From assembly GCA_030068145.1 (NCBI GenBank), contig JAPJBO010000246.1, positions 124,001 to 188,000 of the forward strand: 64,000 bases of DNA, given 5' to 3'. The translations under genes were made by a program, and so were the position numbers. Below, in pieces: positions 10,020 through 20,124 of this stretch; the stretch's first letter is position 1; every line of letters begins with the position of its first letter. The notes beneath the pieces are model-generated. The model searched no databases and had not been told where the DNA came from. It saw nothing but the letters and a program-made list of their open reading frames with translations. Source of the stretch: Diplonema papillatum. Lineage: Eukaryota > Euglenozoa > Diplonemea > Diplonemida > Diplonemidae.

Positions 10020-13000
10020 GTATGTGCTTCCTTTTATGTGTTGTTTTTTTTTGTGTCTAACAAATGCAATTTGTCAAGAACAAAAACAGATCGATGGCAG
10101 CGTACTATCCTCACACCCGTTACATGAACAAAACAGGTTTGAAGGAAGTGCGCACAAACGAAAAGGGACGTAAAAGAGGAGCCCAAGAACACTCACCTAA
10201 CCTGGTGAGATCTTGGTGTCTGTCACAAATTGTTTCGAACCTGACTTGCCAAAGCAAGCAAGTACAGTGGACACGAAAGAAGCCATGCATGCCCTCCCAA
10301 ACCCACCCAGTACGGATTAGCTTTAAAATAACCCATTCGACGACGGTCACCCGGAGTCTCTAAAATCCCGTATTCTCAAGCGAACTAGGGACTTCAGTGA
10401 ACATGCCTGCCGTTCATCGCGACGACATTGATCTTTCTACTGTGAAATTGAAGGACGTGGCCGCGGTTGAGTGGCCCGCAGAGGAGACGAAAGCTGACGA
10501 AAGAACAACTTGTGTGTTCTATCCCTCATGCGACACCGCGCACGCCGAGGGTGCCAATTGTTACCGGTGTGGTATCAAAGGCGATCAGACCTGCCTGAAG
10601 AGCAGGCTGAAAAACAAGCAGGTGGTTGACCGGCTGGCATACCCAAGCCTCCTACGGTCAACCGGAGACTTTAAAACACCGACCTTCTAATCCACGAATA
10701 ACGCTACAAACAGGAGCAACGGAAAGGCGTGGAGAGTTGCGCACGTGACCCGTTCGTCTTTTTACGCCCCAGGAGCGAACGGAGGCGCCTGGACGCACAT
10801 CAAAACGACTCCGTTGAAGTTGTCGTTCCTCCCGACCGGCAAAGCGCAGTGGTCTGCGAGGGACTTGACCAACTTTGTCTTCCAGCATCAGGACTCGGCT
10901 ATCATCAAGCTAACGCCAAAGAGCTTTTACAAAACGGTGCTCCAAGAGCGGACTGCGTGGGCGGTATGGTTCCCCTTGTTATTTTCTTCTTTGTGGGTTG
11001 TGCTGTTGTACACCGAAGTGTGTGCACAACACTTCGATGTCCACACTGTGGCAGACTCAAAACGGGCCTTGTGAAAAACTCGCGCAGTGGCAGAAGGGAG
11101 CGTCTTTAAACAGGGCCAAAGACGAGGAATTGGCTACACTACAGTCTCCCGTCGTTTACCAACGCTTGACCTCTCGATGCTGACACTGGGTAGAACACTC
11201 ATGCCGAAGCGATGTGGTTGAGTGCACTAACCATTTCCACCTCACTGCCCTGGGAGGTTTGCTTGGCTGCTTGTGGCTTACACGCCGTGTCAGTTGCCAT
11301 CTATTAGCTCATAACTGTTACGAACGAGTGTCTGGTGAAACCCTTCTCGACGGCGAAGCACCCCGAACGCCACACCACAGATCCTGTTCACGACGTCGAA
11401 GGAAGGTTGTGAAAACTGCGGTAAGTACCAAGCGGATTGGGAAATCATGGCCAGGTCCGTTATTTTCATTTGATGTGGGGCTTTACATCTACATCTAAAA
11501 TGACACTCAACGCAATAGTACAGACCTACGCATTTCTTCGTGAGAGCGTGCAGTGCGCGGCGGGAACTCCCATCTATTACTCCCATTCTTGAAGAAGGCT
11601 CGATGCGAGCATCAACAGTGTGACGTGTCCTGCCCAAACATTAAACTAAGACGTTCCCCCCCACCTGTCAGGATCACGCAAGGGTACATCTCGCCGAAGG
11701 GAACGAAGCTGAGAGTGGCTTCGATCGACTGCGGCGAACACGAGGCGTTCTGCAGCAGCTTGGGCTTCGGAGGCAAGCTACCGGCACTGCGCATGTACCG
11801 CGGGGGGATCGAGGCGAAAGAGCAGGAGCCGCACAAGCTCAACTTGATGGATCCTCCGAGCATGTTGCGCGAGTGCAAACGCGAGATGGAGCCGCTCAAG
11901 TTGTACGACCTCGACATGGAGAGCTTCGACAGACTGGTCAACAACAAGACGGGTGAAGCCACGAAACCGAACAACTGGTTCATCCTCTACAATGCCGGCT
12001 CTTGGTGCCCGCCGTGCAACCAGATCCGACAGCCTTGGAAAGATGCCACGCGTATCGTCGACGAAGGCCCTGTGGGAAGCAAGGTATGCACACCGGAGCA
12101 CGCCTCACAGGCGGTCGGTATTCACAACCCCGTGGTGTGAAGCGAGCTTGGGCCTGGCCCGGCATTCTATTGTAGAAGTAAGTCCAAGGAGACTGCTACA
12201 GTAGTCCTGCGCGGCGTCAGCCTCGTGTGGGGGAGGTGGACTTGTGACCCCGTTTAGCACCTCTTGAGTCCGACACATATGCCATTCAGGCGGGATACCT
12301 GTTAGCTGCTCTCACGTGAATTATTCCAGGGTTTAAGTTAGGGCCGGTTTTCCGGTTTCCAAAACCGGCTTTCGGCTAAACCCGGTTCAGTGATTTATAT
12401 ATGGGTCTGGGGCTCGGGGCCACCCCGAGCGCGAAAAAAAAAAATTGAATTAATTTTGGGCTGGGGGTTGGGGTGGGGCCGGGTCACTATCAACCGGGAT
12501 CAGCGGGGGTGAGCCACAGGGGAGGGACGAAGCCATGACGAAGTCATGGCGAAAGCCATGGCGAAAGCCATGGCGAAGCCATGGGGGCAGGAAGGGGAAA
12601 GAGGAGGCAGGAGGGCCAGGGGCGGGAGGTGGTGGGAGGCAAGACCTTGACTACCAATTCTAATCAAATTTGGATTCAAAATTGAACGTTGACTACTAAT
12701 TCTAATTAAATTTGGGATCCGACATTAGACGTTGACTACCAATTCTAATTAAATTCAGAATCGGAAGTTGGACGTTGACTACCAATTCTAATTAAATTTG
12801 GGATCCGAATTTGGACGTTGACTACCACTTCTAATTAAATTTTGGATACGACATCAGACGTTGACTACGGATTGTAATTAAATTTGGAATCCGAAACTGG
12901 ACGTTGACTACCAATTGTAATTAAATTTGGGATCCGAAACTGGACGTTGCCTAGCAATTCTAATTAAATTTTGGATTTGGCATCAGACGTTGACTACCAA

Positions 13001-15340
13001 GTCTAATTGGTTGTGGATCCGAACCTAGACGTTGACTACCAATTTTAATTAAATTTGGAGCCAAACCTGAACGTTGACTACCAATTCTATTTAAATTTGG
13101 AATCGGAAATTGGACGTTGACTACCAATTCTAATTAAATTCAGGATCGGAAATTGGACGTTGAGTACCGATTCTAATTAGATTTGGGGTTCGGCATCAGA
13201 CGTTGACTACCGGTTCTAACTGAATTTGGATTCAATACTAGGAGTTGACCGGCGCGGAAATTCTTCGCTGTACCGTACCGTGCGCTGGGGGGCGCTGCCC
13301 CCCAGACCCCCCCTGTCTTACAAATTAGCTTAACCATTTCGTCTGATTCTTGTTCCAACACTGGGTTGGGCTGGGCTGCCCTGGTAGTGCTTGCCTCTTG
13401 ACTACCAATTCTAATTAATTTTGGATCCACCACAGGACCCCGAGGGCGAAAAGGACTTTTCTGCAGAGGAGGAAAAGCTATATAAATCCCTGACCCGGTT
13501 TTGGAAAAAAAAAAAAAAAAGTGGAATTCGCCCCAGCCCGGAACCGGCTTGTTCACTACTACACTGCACTGCTGCAGTGCACTACTATTCTGCACCGCGG
13601 ATGGCATTCCAAATGACGTTCTTTCCTCGTACGTAGAGACCTTTACTTCTGGGGAAAGAAAGCTTGCATATACGTCTCTCGAAGACCTCAAAGCTGCCCA
13701 AGAACACGCCATGACCCTGAGAAAGAGTTGTGAAAAGAGCTGGTGGATCTGATGACCAGCGGTATTGCTACACGTAAACAAAGATTCCGAAGCCATCGTC
13801 TACCTCCCTGTTTGGGTCTCTGCTGTTTCCTCCCCTGACTTGCAGTTTACTTGTTGCACCTGTAGGCTTCTCCCGTTCTCTGTTTTGCAACTGAGCGGGC
13901 ACGCTTGGGCGCAGCGGCATGGTGTTACCACGTTGCAGCATCGCTGGTGAAATGGCGGGTACATGTGTAGGGCAAGGAGGCGCGGCCGAAGGCCGATGCC
14001 GCCGCAGGCCGGAAACGTGGCCCCGGGGATGCGAATGAGGGCCGGGAACGCGTCCGAACCGCAGTGCAGCGCTGACAGGCAAAAACCGGGAAAACCGGGA
14101 ATAGAGCTAAAAAGAAAATCCTAACTTAACCCCTGATTATTCTGCTATGAAAAAAAGGCGGATCACTCCTACGGAGCTCTATTTCAATGTTCTTCTTGCC
14201 GCAAACTCGCAATGAATCTGACAGATCAAGATCGGTCAAGTCGACTGCGAGACTCAAGAAGCTCTGTGCCGCAAACACAAAATTGAGAGCTACCCGACGA
14301 TGCAGCTCCATTTGCAGGTATGTGTTGAGTTTGTTGTGAACGTGATCGAGTATCGAGTTTTGGATTGCTGGCACCAACCGCGGGGCCATCAGTCTGGACG
14401 AACAGGCATTGAGCAGTTGGTGCCGATCGTCCGCCTTACTTCGTTTATCAGTGCAACAGCTCCAACACCGGAAATTCCCCTTTCTTCTTCTCTAAGGTGT
14501 TCCTGTGGGAATCGGACATCAACCCTACAGCAAGACAACACAGCCAGTAACCCAGGAGGATGTGGGCTACTCGAGAACCAAATACCCACCCTCCCTTTAA
14601 CTGTGACCTCGACCTTTTAGGCCGAGAAATGGCCACTCCACTTCCAGCCTCAACGGTACGGGGCTCGCTCGACGGCGCTGACAGATAAACGACAGTGGGG
14701 TCGTCTCCTTTGCAACACTCGCCGCGTTGCTCGGACTCCGAGTTTTCCAACAGCACTGACCATGCACCGAAGCACATCGCTCCTCTTCCTCACTCCCCCT
14801 TTCCCGGTCGTGGGTATTCGAGCCCCAGAGTGATCAACCGGTGACTGTAAATACCGCTCTTCACTCTAAAAAGACTTCACGATATTCACGCAGGGAAAGC
14901 CCAAGTTCATTGAATATGGAGGCCAGCGAACCGGTGATGCTATGGCGCGCTGGGTCGAGGATCTGATTGACAACTTCGTCATCGACCTGACGCCGAAGAA
15001 GCTGATCGAGATCACGTCGAGCCGTAATCAGCCTGCGCTCGTCTCCTTCTCTGCCGGCGAGTGGTGCCCTCCCTGCAGTCTGATGAAGCCGATGTTCAAG
15101 ATTATCGCGGCGAAGATACGGCCTATGAACGTCGGAAGCATCAACTGCGACGTCCACAGAGAAGCGTGCCAGCAATTCGGTATTTCCGGTTACCCTGTCA
15201 TGGCCTTGTACCCCAATGGTCCCGACAACCGACGAAGGCACTTGATCTACAAGGGCGACAGAGGCGATGTCGACGTCATCATTGACTGGATCAAAACCCA
15301 CATCAAGGACACCAACCTCGAAATCGGCCCCGCCGAGTAA
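9028..15340 (+). CDS. Secreted/ER J-domain protein with five thioredoxin-like domains (split gene)
   Basis: Exons: 9028-10019, probably part of 10398-10655, then 10773-10963, 11381-11454, 11672-12083, 14225-14317 and 14894-15340. From 10773 onward all junctions are GT-AG and phase-consistent. Residues 1-23 form a signal peptide (ALLGALLCLV core). A J domain follows with HPD at residues 58-60. Next are thioredoxin-like domains: a degenerate one without CxxC, one with CMDC (residues 288-291), one with CENC (exon at 11381), and two with CPPC. Each carries a cis-proline segment. The order recalls ERdj5/DNAJC10-type reductases that pair BiP recruitment with disulfide reduction, so a role in ER folding is inferred. 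The C-terminus (GPAE) is not a KDEL-type signal. The junctions around the candidate exon at 10398 are unresolved. Confidence 0.85.
10349..10387 (+). repeat. Family C 3' module in intron 1, ending next to an acceptor
   Basis: CCGGAGTCTCTAAAATCCCG followed by TCAAGCGAACT, a diverged copy of the 3' module seen at 33410-33465 and elsewhere. The candidate acceptor AG at 10396-10397 lies about 10 nt beyond it. Confidence 0.5.
10398..10655 (+). CDS. Candidate exon of the J/thioredoxin gene, boundaries unresolved
   Basis: Open frame of about 85 codons with exon-like composition, encoding CVFYPSC and later CLKSRLKNK...LAYPSLL, which looks like parts of a thioredoxin fold. A CAG acceptor precedes it, but it needs phase 1 from exon 1, while the preferred donor there gives phase 2. 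Its own 3' end runs into a family C repeat. A donor GTATCA at about 10580 would join in phase to 10773. It could be a real exon, a partly used exon or a decayed one. Confidence 0.45.
10659..10715 (+). repeat. Family C 3' module in an intron
   Basis: CAACCGGAGACTTTAAAACA, then CGACCTTCTAATCCACGAAT and AACGCTA. This is the best-preserved copy of the module. It lies 57 nt before the acceptor of the exon at 10773 and contains CTAAT, a possible branch point. Confidence 0.65.
10773..10963 (+). CDS. J/thioredoxin gene, internal exon
   Basis: Preceded by TCTTTTTACGCCCCAG. Encodes the last strands and helix of the CMDC domain (LKLSFLPTG...LTNFV) and the start of the CENC domain. The donor GTATGG at 10964 leaves phase 0, joining W-A to I-L-F of the next exon to rebuild a normal thioredoxin strand. 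Confidence 0.75.
11381..11454 (+). CDS. J/thioredoxin gene, 74-nt exon with CENC
   Basis: Acceptor CACCACAG. Encodes ILFTTSKEGCENCGKYQADW and EIMAR, a canonical thioredoxin active-site strand and helix. A GTAAGT inside the exon (11421) would look like a donor, but using it would remove the helix and break the phase. The donor GTCCGT at 11455 keeps both. Confidence 0.75.
11588..11671 (+). repeat. Family K copy whose end forms the 3' splice site
   Basis: GAAGAAGGCTCGATGCGAGC, then CATTAAACTAAGACG and a run of C, the same order as at 32225-32315. The intron acceptor CTGTCAG at 11665-11671 follows directly, so the repeat provides an ACTAAG branch-point-like motif and the pyrimidine tract. Confidence 0.7.
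11672..12083 (+). CDS. J/thioredoxin gene, exon with first CPPC
   Basis: Starts in phase with the preceding exon (AG plus G gives Arg). It completes the CENC domain (cis-Pro LPALRMY) and begins the next thioredoxin domain with GSWCPPC. The donor is GTATGC at 12084, phase 0. Confidence 0.8.
12640..13240 (+). repeat. Minisatellite, about 43-bp unit, roughly 13 copies
   Basis: Units carry GTTGACTACCAATTCTAATT followed by AAATTTGGGATCCGAAA and similar. Copies differ at scattered positions. It lies within the 2.1-kb intron of the J/thioredoxin gene; a stray unit occurs at about 13398-13428. Confidence 0.85.
13520..14115 (+). repeat. Dispersed repeat pieces in the large intron
   Basis: Contains CGGAACCGGCTTG, GAGCTGG(T/C)GGATCTGA and CCGGGAATAGAGCTAA, which appear in the same order in a compact copy at 32640-32775. 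Small open frames here (about 13436-13752) are not conserved in that copy. Confidence 0.45.
14225..14317 (+). CDS. J/thioredoxin gene, 31-codon exon
   Basis: Encodes IKIGQVDCETQEALC and the cis-Pro segment ESYPTMQLHL of the first CPPC domain. It is phase 0 at both ends. Acceptor CTGACAG, donor GTATGT. Confidence 0.8.
14894..15340 (+). CDS. J/thioredoxin gene, last exon
   Basis: Acceptor TTCACGCAG. It finishes the first CPPC domain and encodes the whole last one (GEWCPPC, cis-Pro SGYPVMALYP), ending GPAE and TAA. No ER-retention tetrapeptide or membrane segment is visible. Confidence 0.85.
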   Translation, partial: GKPKFIEYGGQRTGDAMARWVEDLIDNFVIDLTPKKLIEITSSRNQPALVSFSAGEWCPPCSLMKPMFKIIAAKIRPMNVGSINCDVHREACQQFGISGYPVMALYPNGPDNRRRHLIYKGDRGDVDVIIDWIKTHIKDTNLEIGPAE

Positions 15341-15571
15341 AGGGCGAGAGTGAGCAGCGAACTAGGAGTCGCCCCGAGCCAACCTGCGGCGACTCTTCTT
15401 CCACGTCCTTCGATATGAGGAAAGCGAAGGGACAGCCAGCCCGTCGATTTAGTTTCACTTCCGGCCACTCTTCTCCAGCGCCATTTGAATAAGGAGTGCG
15501 AGCCGAGGGGCGAGCCACAGAAGGCGTGTCGAAACTCACGGAAACACGGCGTCCTGTGTGGATAGATACGT

Positions 15572-15925
15572 GTTTGGCTAGCCCTGTGTGGCCGATTGGA
15601 ATTCGCTTCCTGCCATTCTTCTTTCCCGAACCAATGGAACTAGGAAAGCGGAGGCCACGCGTTCCGCACTGGAAAACGGCGAGCCCTGTGCCATCTTTCG
15701 GGTCCCAACAAGTGTACTTAACCTCAAATCCCTTTCCAGTAAATCAGGATCGTGATCGATTAGTTTTGTTGGCCAGTCCCGTGTGGTCGATTGGGATTCG
15801 CTTCCTGCCGCACCGTTTGAATAAGGAAAGCGGAGGCCACGCGTTCCTTACTACGAAAAACGGCGAGTCCTGTGCGATCGATTAGTTTTTGTTGGCCAGT
15901 CCTGTGCGGTCGATTGGGATTTGCG
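15572..15925 (+). repeat. Local imperfect repeat, two and a half copies
   Basis: GTGTGGTCGATTGGGATTCG, then GGAAAGCGGAGGCCACGCGT occur at about 15577, 15783 and (first part only) 15903, with variable spacing. Non-coding. Confidence 0.7.
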
Positions 15926-17384
15926 ATCTACTCATGCAGCGGCCCAAGTATTATGTGCACTTCACGTTTGGATGGGCGGCTCGTGCTGCGGCCTTCGAAG
16001 CGTTTGCTGGAGCCCCAATGGTCTTCGCTTCCGGCACTCTCCGTGCTGCGGCTCCGAAAGGTATTTCTTTGCTGGAAACGGATGGCCCGCAGCGTGTCAC
16101 GCAGGCAACACTCAACTCAAAATACGTCGCAAAAAAGCACGAGAAGAGACGATGCAAAAGGTAACTACGCGTCGAAATGATCGAACAAAGCGGAAAGCGA
16201 ACGAGCGAAGCATCTTCCTGCGTGGAAGAAGAGTCGCACGCTCCTTCACGAAGTCACACCAGGCAGTGCGGGGGCTGACCGAGGCTCTCCGATGGGGACA
16301 CTGTTTTTGTATAAGCACCCGCTTGGTGTTTAATTCTCCTTCGGTGCGGTTGCCTTCGGAGCCGTAGGCTCCGCTCTGGTGTGCATGTTTAATGCGCTGT
16401 TCTACCAAACGGACCTCGGCTACGTTCCTTGGCCGGGCCGCTGACGCTACGGGAAAATCGAAGGATACTGTTTGGTAGGTTTCGCTTCTGCCGACGTTTG
16501 CACGAAATTAGCTGACATTAAGCCTCCATTTTAAAAAGCGGGCTAAACAACAAAAATACACTTTAACTAAACAAAAGTACGCAGTTTCTTCGACTGGCTT
16601 GGGTTTTACTGCCTTATTCTTTTTTAGGTCTCTTTGGACCCGTGGTTGGTCCGATGAAGCCGTCTCCGATCTTTTGTTGTACCGCAAGATCGGCACCTTC
16701 ATGTTCCGTGTCTTTTTTTGTTTGTGTTTCTTCGTCGTCCTCGCTGGGTTTACGAGCACGCTGTTGATGATGTGCATTCGCCCTTGGCACCGTTTCCTTC
16801 TTTCTGCGAAGTTGGGCTGACAAAGAAGATAAAGCAACTGCCTTCGAGTGGGTTGGTGTGGCTCGCTGTCAGCAATTCCTTGAAAAACATCAAAAACCGA
16901 AACCGCCGCCACAAAAAACAGCCCGACTAGGACACAACCGCGCAGGGAACCCAAAAACAGTCGGAAACCCCAGGAACGTTTGATCCACACAGGTGCGGGT
17001 TCATAAAACACGCACAAAATGTGTCGCAAAACCGCCGGGACCCTGAAAGGCAGAGGGCGTGTGTGCGAAGGACCTGGTTTGTATGTTTACATGGCAGGTT
17101 CCAACGCTGCCAACTTTCTTTTGGGCAAGCTGGAAACAATTTGCGCCCGTAACAGCTGGAACGATGCCGTGCCTGAGTATCCGCACGGCGTATCCTTTGT
17201 TCAGTGGGAGTTGAAGTCAAGATGCTAGCCGCCGCCATAGGGCGGGCTATTGCCAAAAGGCCGCGGAACAACGTGTCAACACACGCCTGCCAGGCGGTCT
17301 CGTCCGTCCCCCGGCTGCGCCACCGTCGTCTTTGACTGGGCCGCGGCTCGCTCGGCGCCCACGGCGCAACGACTTACGCCCGCC

Positions 17385-17455
17385 GTAGTAGTAGGGCGAC
17401 CGGATACTCCTCGGAGAGATGGTCCCTGCACTCTAACTCGTCTTTCTCTCTTTTT
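17385..17455 (+). repeat. Dispersed repeat M, copy 1
   Basis: GACCGGATACTCCTCGGAGA and CCCTGCACTCTAACTCGTCT match 40745-40812 almost exactly. Same orientation. Confidence 0.65.
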
Positions 17456-18409
17456 TGTACTGACATGTCCAGCGTGGTATGTTGTTCCAAAAAAAAGAAA
17501 CGTGCACCAGCGAGGTCTAAGTCATCACCGCACTGGCTCACTAGACAGACAACGGGGCTGTTGTCGGACGCATGTTCCAATGTGTTGCGGCGAAGCTGTC
17601 CTCCGCAGAAACCCGTACGGTCAGTCGGGGTCCAGCGTCGGAACTCCCGACCACCGTGCTAACCGGCAGTGGCAAAGGAACTGTCCCACCGCAGGGTGTT
17701 CCACCGCGGGCACTTCGCTTCGTGGGTGGAAGGGGAAAGCGTCCGGAAGTCTTCAGGTAGATGCACAACAACGGGTCTTATCTGCGCCGTGTTTGGGTCC
17801 TTTACACCACGGACACGGTAGGTGGACCACCATGAACGCGGAACATGACTGTCTGCAGACACGGCAGCAATGCGAGGTTGGATCGTCAAGCGGCTGTTCA
17901 TGCCTCGGCCACAAAGTACAACCTGGTGAACTCTGACCAGAGGAAAGGTCACAACAACAAGGTTCCTGCGCGGACGGGTTTGTCATCGGGATTGTTACCG
18001 AATACTTCGAGCGTATATTTGAAAGGCCGTGTGGGGGAGTACAAGGTATTCCAATCGAGATCGACGTGAGGAACACGGGCCAGAGGACATGGCCACAAAC
18101 GAAATCATCCTTAGTCCGAGCATCGGAGAAGAAGCGACGCCACTGTATTCCTGACTTGAGATGAGTTGGCAACATCGAGGGCGGCAGCAGTTGCTCCGGG
18201 ATTCGCTACATGCCGTGTTCCGTCGGCGATGGGGAGTATAGAAGCCTGAACACCAGTTCGTCAAACGCGTCCCATGCCCGTCAGTAGGAATTTTGCGAGG
18301 AGTTTTGCACCTTCGACGAAAACCGTCTGCACAACGTCAAAATTTCGAAACAAGTTCCTGTTCAAAGAAGAAAAAAAAAAAAGAAGAACAGAAAAGCTTA
18401 GACAAAAAG

Positions 18410-20113
18410 ATGACGATATTCAGGTCGCTGCTGCTGCTTCTGCTCCTCCTGGGCATTGTGTTCGGAGTGGTGGGCCAGTGGATGTGGTGGGGTCGTCAGG
18501 ACCGAAGGAGGGACCCGCACGTTACCGTGCGCGTGCACGGACTGGGGAGTGTGGAGGGTCAGACGAGGATGAGAGGGGGCGTCGAGGTCGACGAGTTTCT
18601 GGGCATCCAGTATGCCACGGCCGGCAGGTGGGAGCCGCCGCGCATGGTCGACGAGTGGGATGGCACCGTCGACGCCATGGATTTCGGGGGGACGTGCTTC
18701 GGCTCGATGTGCGGGAACGAGACGGAGGAGTGCCTCAACCTCAACATCTTCAGGCCCCGCCGCGAAGTCTACCACGAGACCTTCCCCGTTGTCGTGGTCT
18801 TGCACGGCGGTGCCTACGCGTACGGCTGCGCGGACATGGTCCCATTCGCGCCGTTGGCGGCTCGCTCGAGGACGAGGGGGAAGGACGCGGTCATCGTGTC
18901 GCTCAACTACCGCCTCAACATCTTCGGCTTCCTCGGGTCCGACCGCCTGCGCGCGGCGGACAACAGCACCGGCAACTTCGGGTTCCAGGACCAGCGGGTC
19001 GCGCTGCAGTGGGTCCAGAAGTACATCTCTTCGTTCGGAGGCAACCCGAACGACGTCACCGTGCTCGGCGCGTCTGCCGGCACGACGTCCATCACGAACC
19101 ACCTGTTCACCCCGAAAAGCAACGGGCTCTTCCACAAGGTCGTCGCCGACTCGTCAGTCGGTGCGCTGTGGGGCACGAAGCCGCTGGCGCACGCGGAGCT
19201 GTACTACGACTCGATCCTCGCGCTGACGAACTGCTCGGACAGCGCGTGCCTGAAGTCGGTTTCCGCCCCGGTGCTGTCGGCCACGGTCGGGCTGTCGATC
19301 CCTCCGAACGTGGTGGGGAGCGGGTTCTTCGCGTGGTCGCCGGTGATCGACGGCGTCGAGATCAAGGCGCACCCGTACAGCCTCCTGCCGACCTACAGGC
19401 CGGCGCAGCCGATGCCGTTTATGGGAGGGACGTCGAGGGATGAGTACGCATTCGTGTTCGTGCAGGGCGCGCTGGATGCGAACGTCGGGGTGGAGGTGTT
19501 CATGGGTGTGGTCAACGCGTACCTTCCGCAGGACAGCAGAACGCCCGCCCGCCTCGCGCAGGCAGTCGACATGTACAACAACACGGAGGAGTACCCGGCC
19601 GACCTCGGCCCGTACTCGAAGTGGTGGTGGGCCCTGATGCGGGCCATCAGCCACCACGACTTCGTGTGCCCGCACCGCCGCGCGGTGAGGTACCTTGCGG
19701 AGCAGTCCGACAACGTGTATTCGTACCACTTCATCCGCCCGACCAAGTCATTCGTGCTTAACCCGGTCAACCGCCAGCAATTCCCGGGCACTGGTAACGA
19801 CGCGGTCGTCGTCCCGCACGCGATCGAAGTCCCGTACCTGGTGAACTGCTCGAAGGACGCGTCCGACTGCGGCTTCAACGTCACCTCCGAGCAAGCCCTC
19901 GCGGAAGACTTGTCCGGGTATGCCGTCGACTTCTTCCACAGCGGCACGCTCCCTTACCCTTGGTTCCCGCAAGACGCGGCCGTAAACGACGAACTCCTCG
20001 TCGACGTTTCTCCGGCAGACGGGGGCCAAGGCTTCGCGGTCGAAACCTCCTTCAAAGCCGTGCAATGCGAGTTCTGGGAGGCCGTCCTCGACGAGACAGT
20101 GGCCGGGTTGTAA
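18410..20113 (+). CDS. Secreted type-B carboxylesterase/lipase-like protein
   Basis: 567 aa starting at ATG 18410, chosen because it opens a classic signal peptide (MTIFRSLLLLLLLLGIVFG); the upstream in-frame extension is Lys-rich and unlikely. An alpha/beta-hydrolase of the COesterase family: N-terminal FLGIQYA, CLNLNIF, oxyanion loop HGGAYAYG, FGGNPNDVTVLGASAG with nucleophile Ser222, GGTSRDEYAF with Glu345 and VPHAIEVPY with His470, so the whole triad is present. The nucleophile elbow is GASAG rather than the usual GESAG. Several N-x-S/T sites and paired Cys fit an extracellular or lysosomal enzyme. Substrate unknown. Single exon. An A-run directly follows the stop. Confidence 0.9.
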   Translation: MTIFRSLLLLLLLLGIVFGVVGQWMWWGRQDRRRDPHVTVRVHGLGSVEGQTRMRGGVEVDEFLGIQYATAGRWEPPRMVDEWDGTVDAMDFGGTCFGSMCGNETEECLNLNIFRPRREVYHETFPVVVVLHGGAYAYGCADMVPFAPLAARSRTRGKDAVIVSLNYRLNIFGFLGSDRLRAADNSTGNFGFQDQRVALQWVQKYISSFGGNPNDVTVLGASAGTTSITNHLFTPKSNGLFHKVVADSSVGALWGTKPLAHAELYYDSILALTNCSDSACLKSVSAPVLSATVGLSIPPNVVGSGFFAWSPVIDGVEIKAHPYSLLPTYRPAQPMPFMGGTSRDEYAFVFVQGALDANVGVEVFMGVVNAYLPQDSRTPARLAQAVDMYNNTEEYPADLGPYSKWWWALMRAISHHDFVCPHRRAVRYLAEQSDNVYSYHFIRPTKSFVLNPVNRQQFPGTGNDAVVVPHAIEVPYLVNCSKDASDCGFNVTSEQALAEDLSGYAVDFFHSGTLPYPWFPQDAAVNDELLVDVSPADGGQGFAVETSFKAVQCEFWEAVLDETVAGL

Positions 20114-20124
20114 AAAAAAAAAAA

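Larger units (their letters stand above)
15341..18409. other. Intergenic region
   Basis: No credible gene. Contains an imperfect local repeat (15572-15925) and the repeat M copy at 17385-17455. A 69-codon charged minus-strand frame at 16614-16823 and a long frame at 17250-17936 have no recognisable features. Confidence 0.6.

Noticed and set aside
11421..11426. GTAAGT as donor after CENC
   Set aside because: Using it breaks the phase with the next exon and deletes the active-site helix; GTCCGT at 11455 fits both.
12640..13240. CRISPR-like array
   Set aside because: Units are contiguous with no spacers, in an intron of a eukaryotic gene: a minisatellite.
13421..13752. Possible extra exon of the J/thioredoxin gene
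   Set aside because: The exons at 11672-12083 and 14225-14317 already join in phase and rebuild a thioredoxin domain, leaving no missing segment.
14805..14830. tRNA B-box-like GTATTCGAGCCC, and another at about 61070
   Set aside because: No acceptor stem, anticodon arm or A box at suitable distance.
16508..17029. Minus-strand frames with Lys/Glu-rich product
   Set aside because: Short, no family recognised, and adjacent frames are equally open; opposite to all genes.
17250..17936. 228-codon + frame
   Set aside because: No domain, odd Cys/Arg/Pro composition, overlaps a dispersed repeat also found at 40745.
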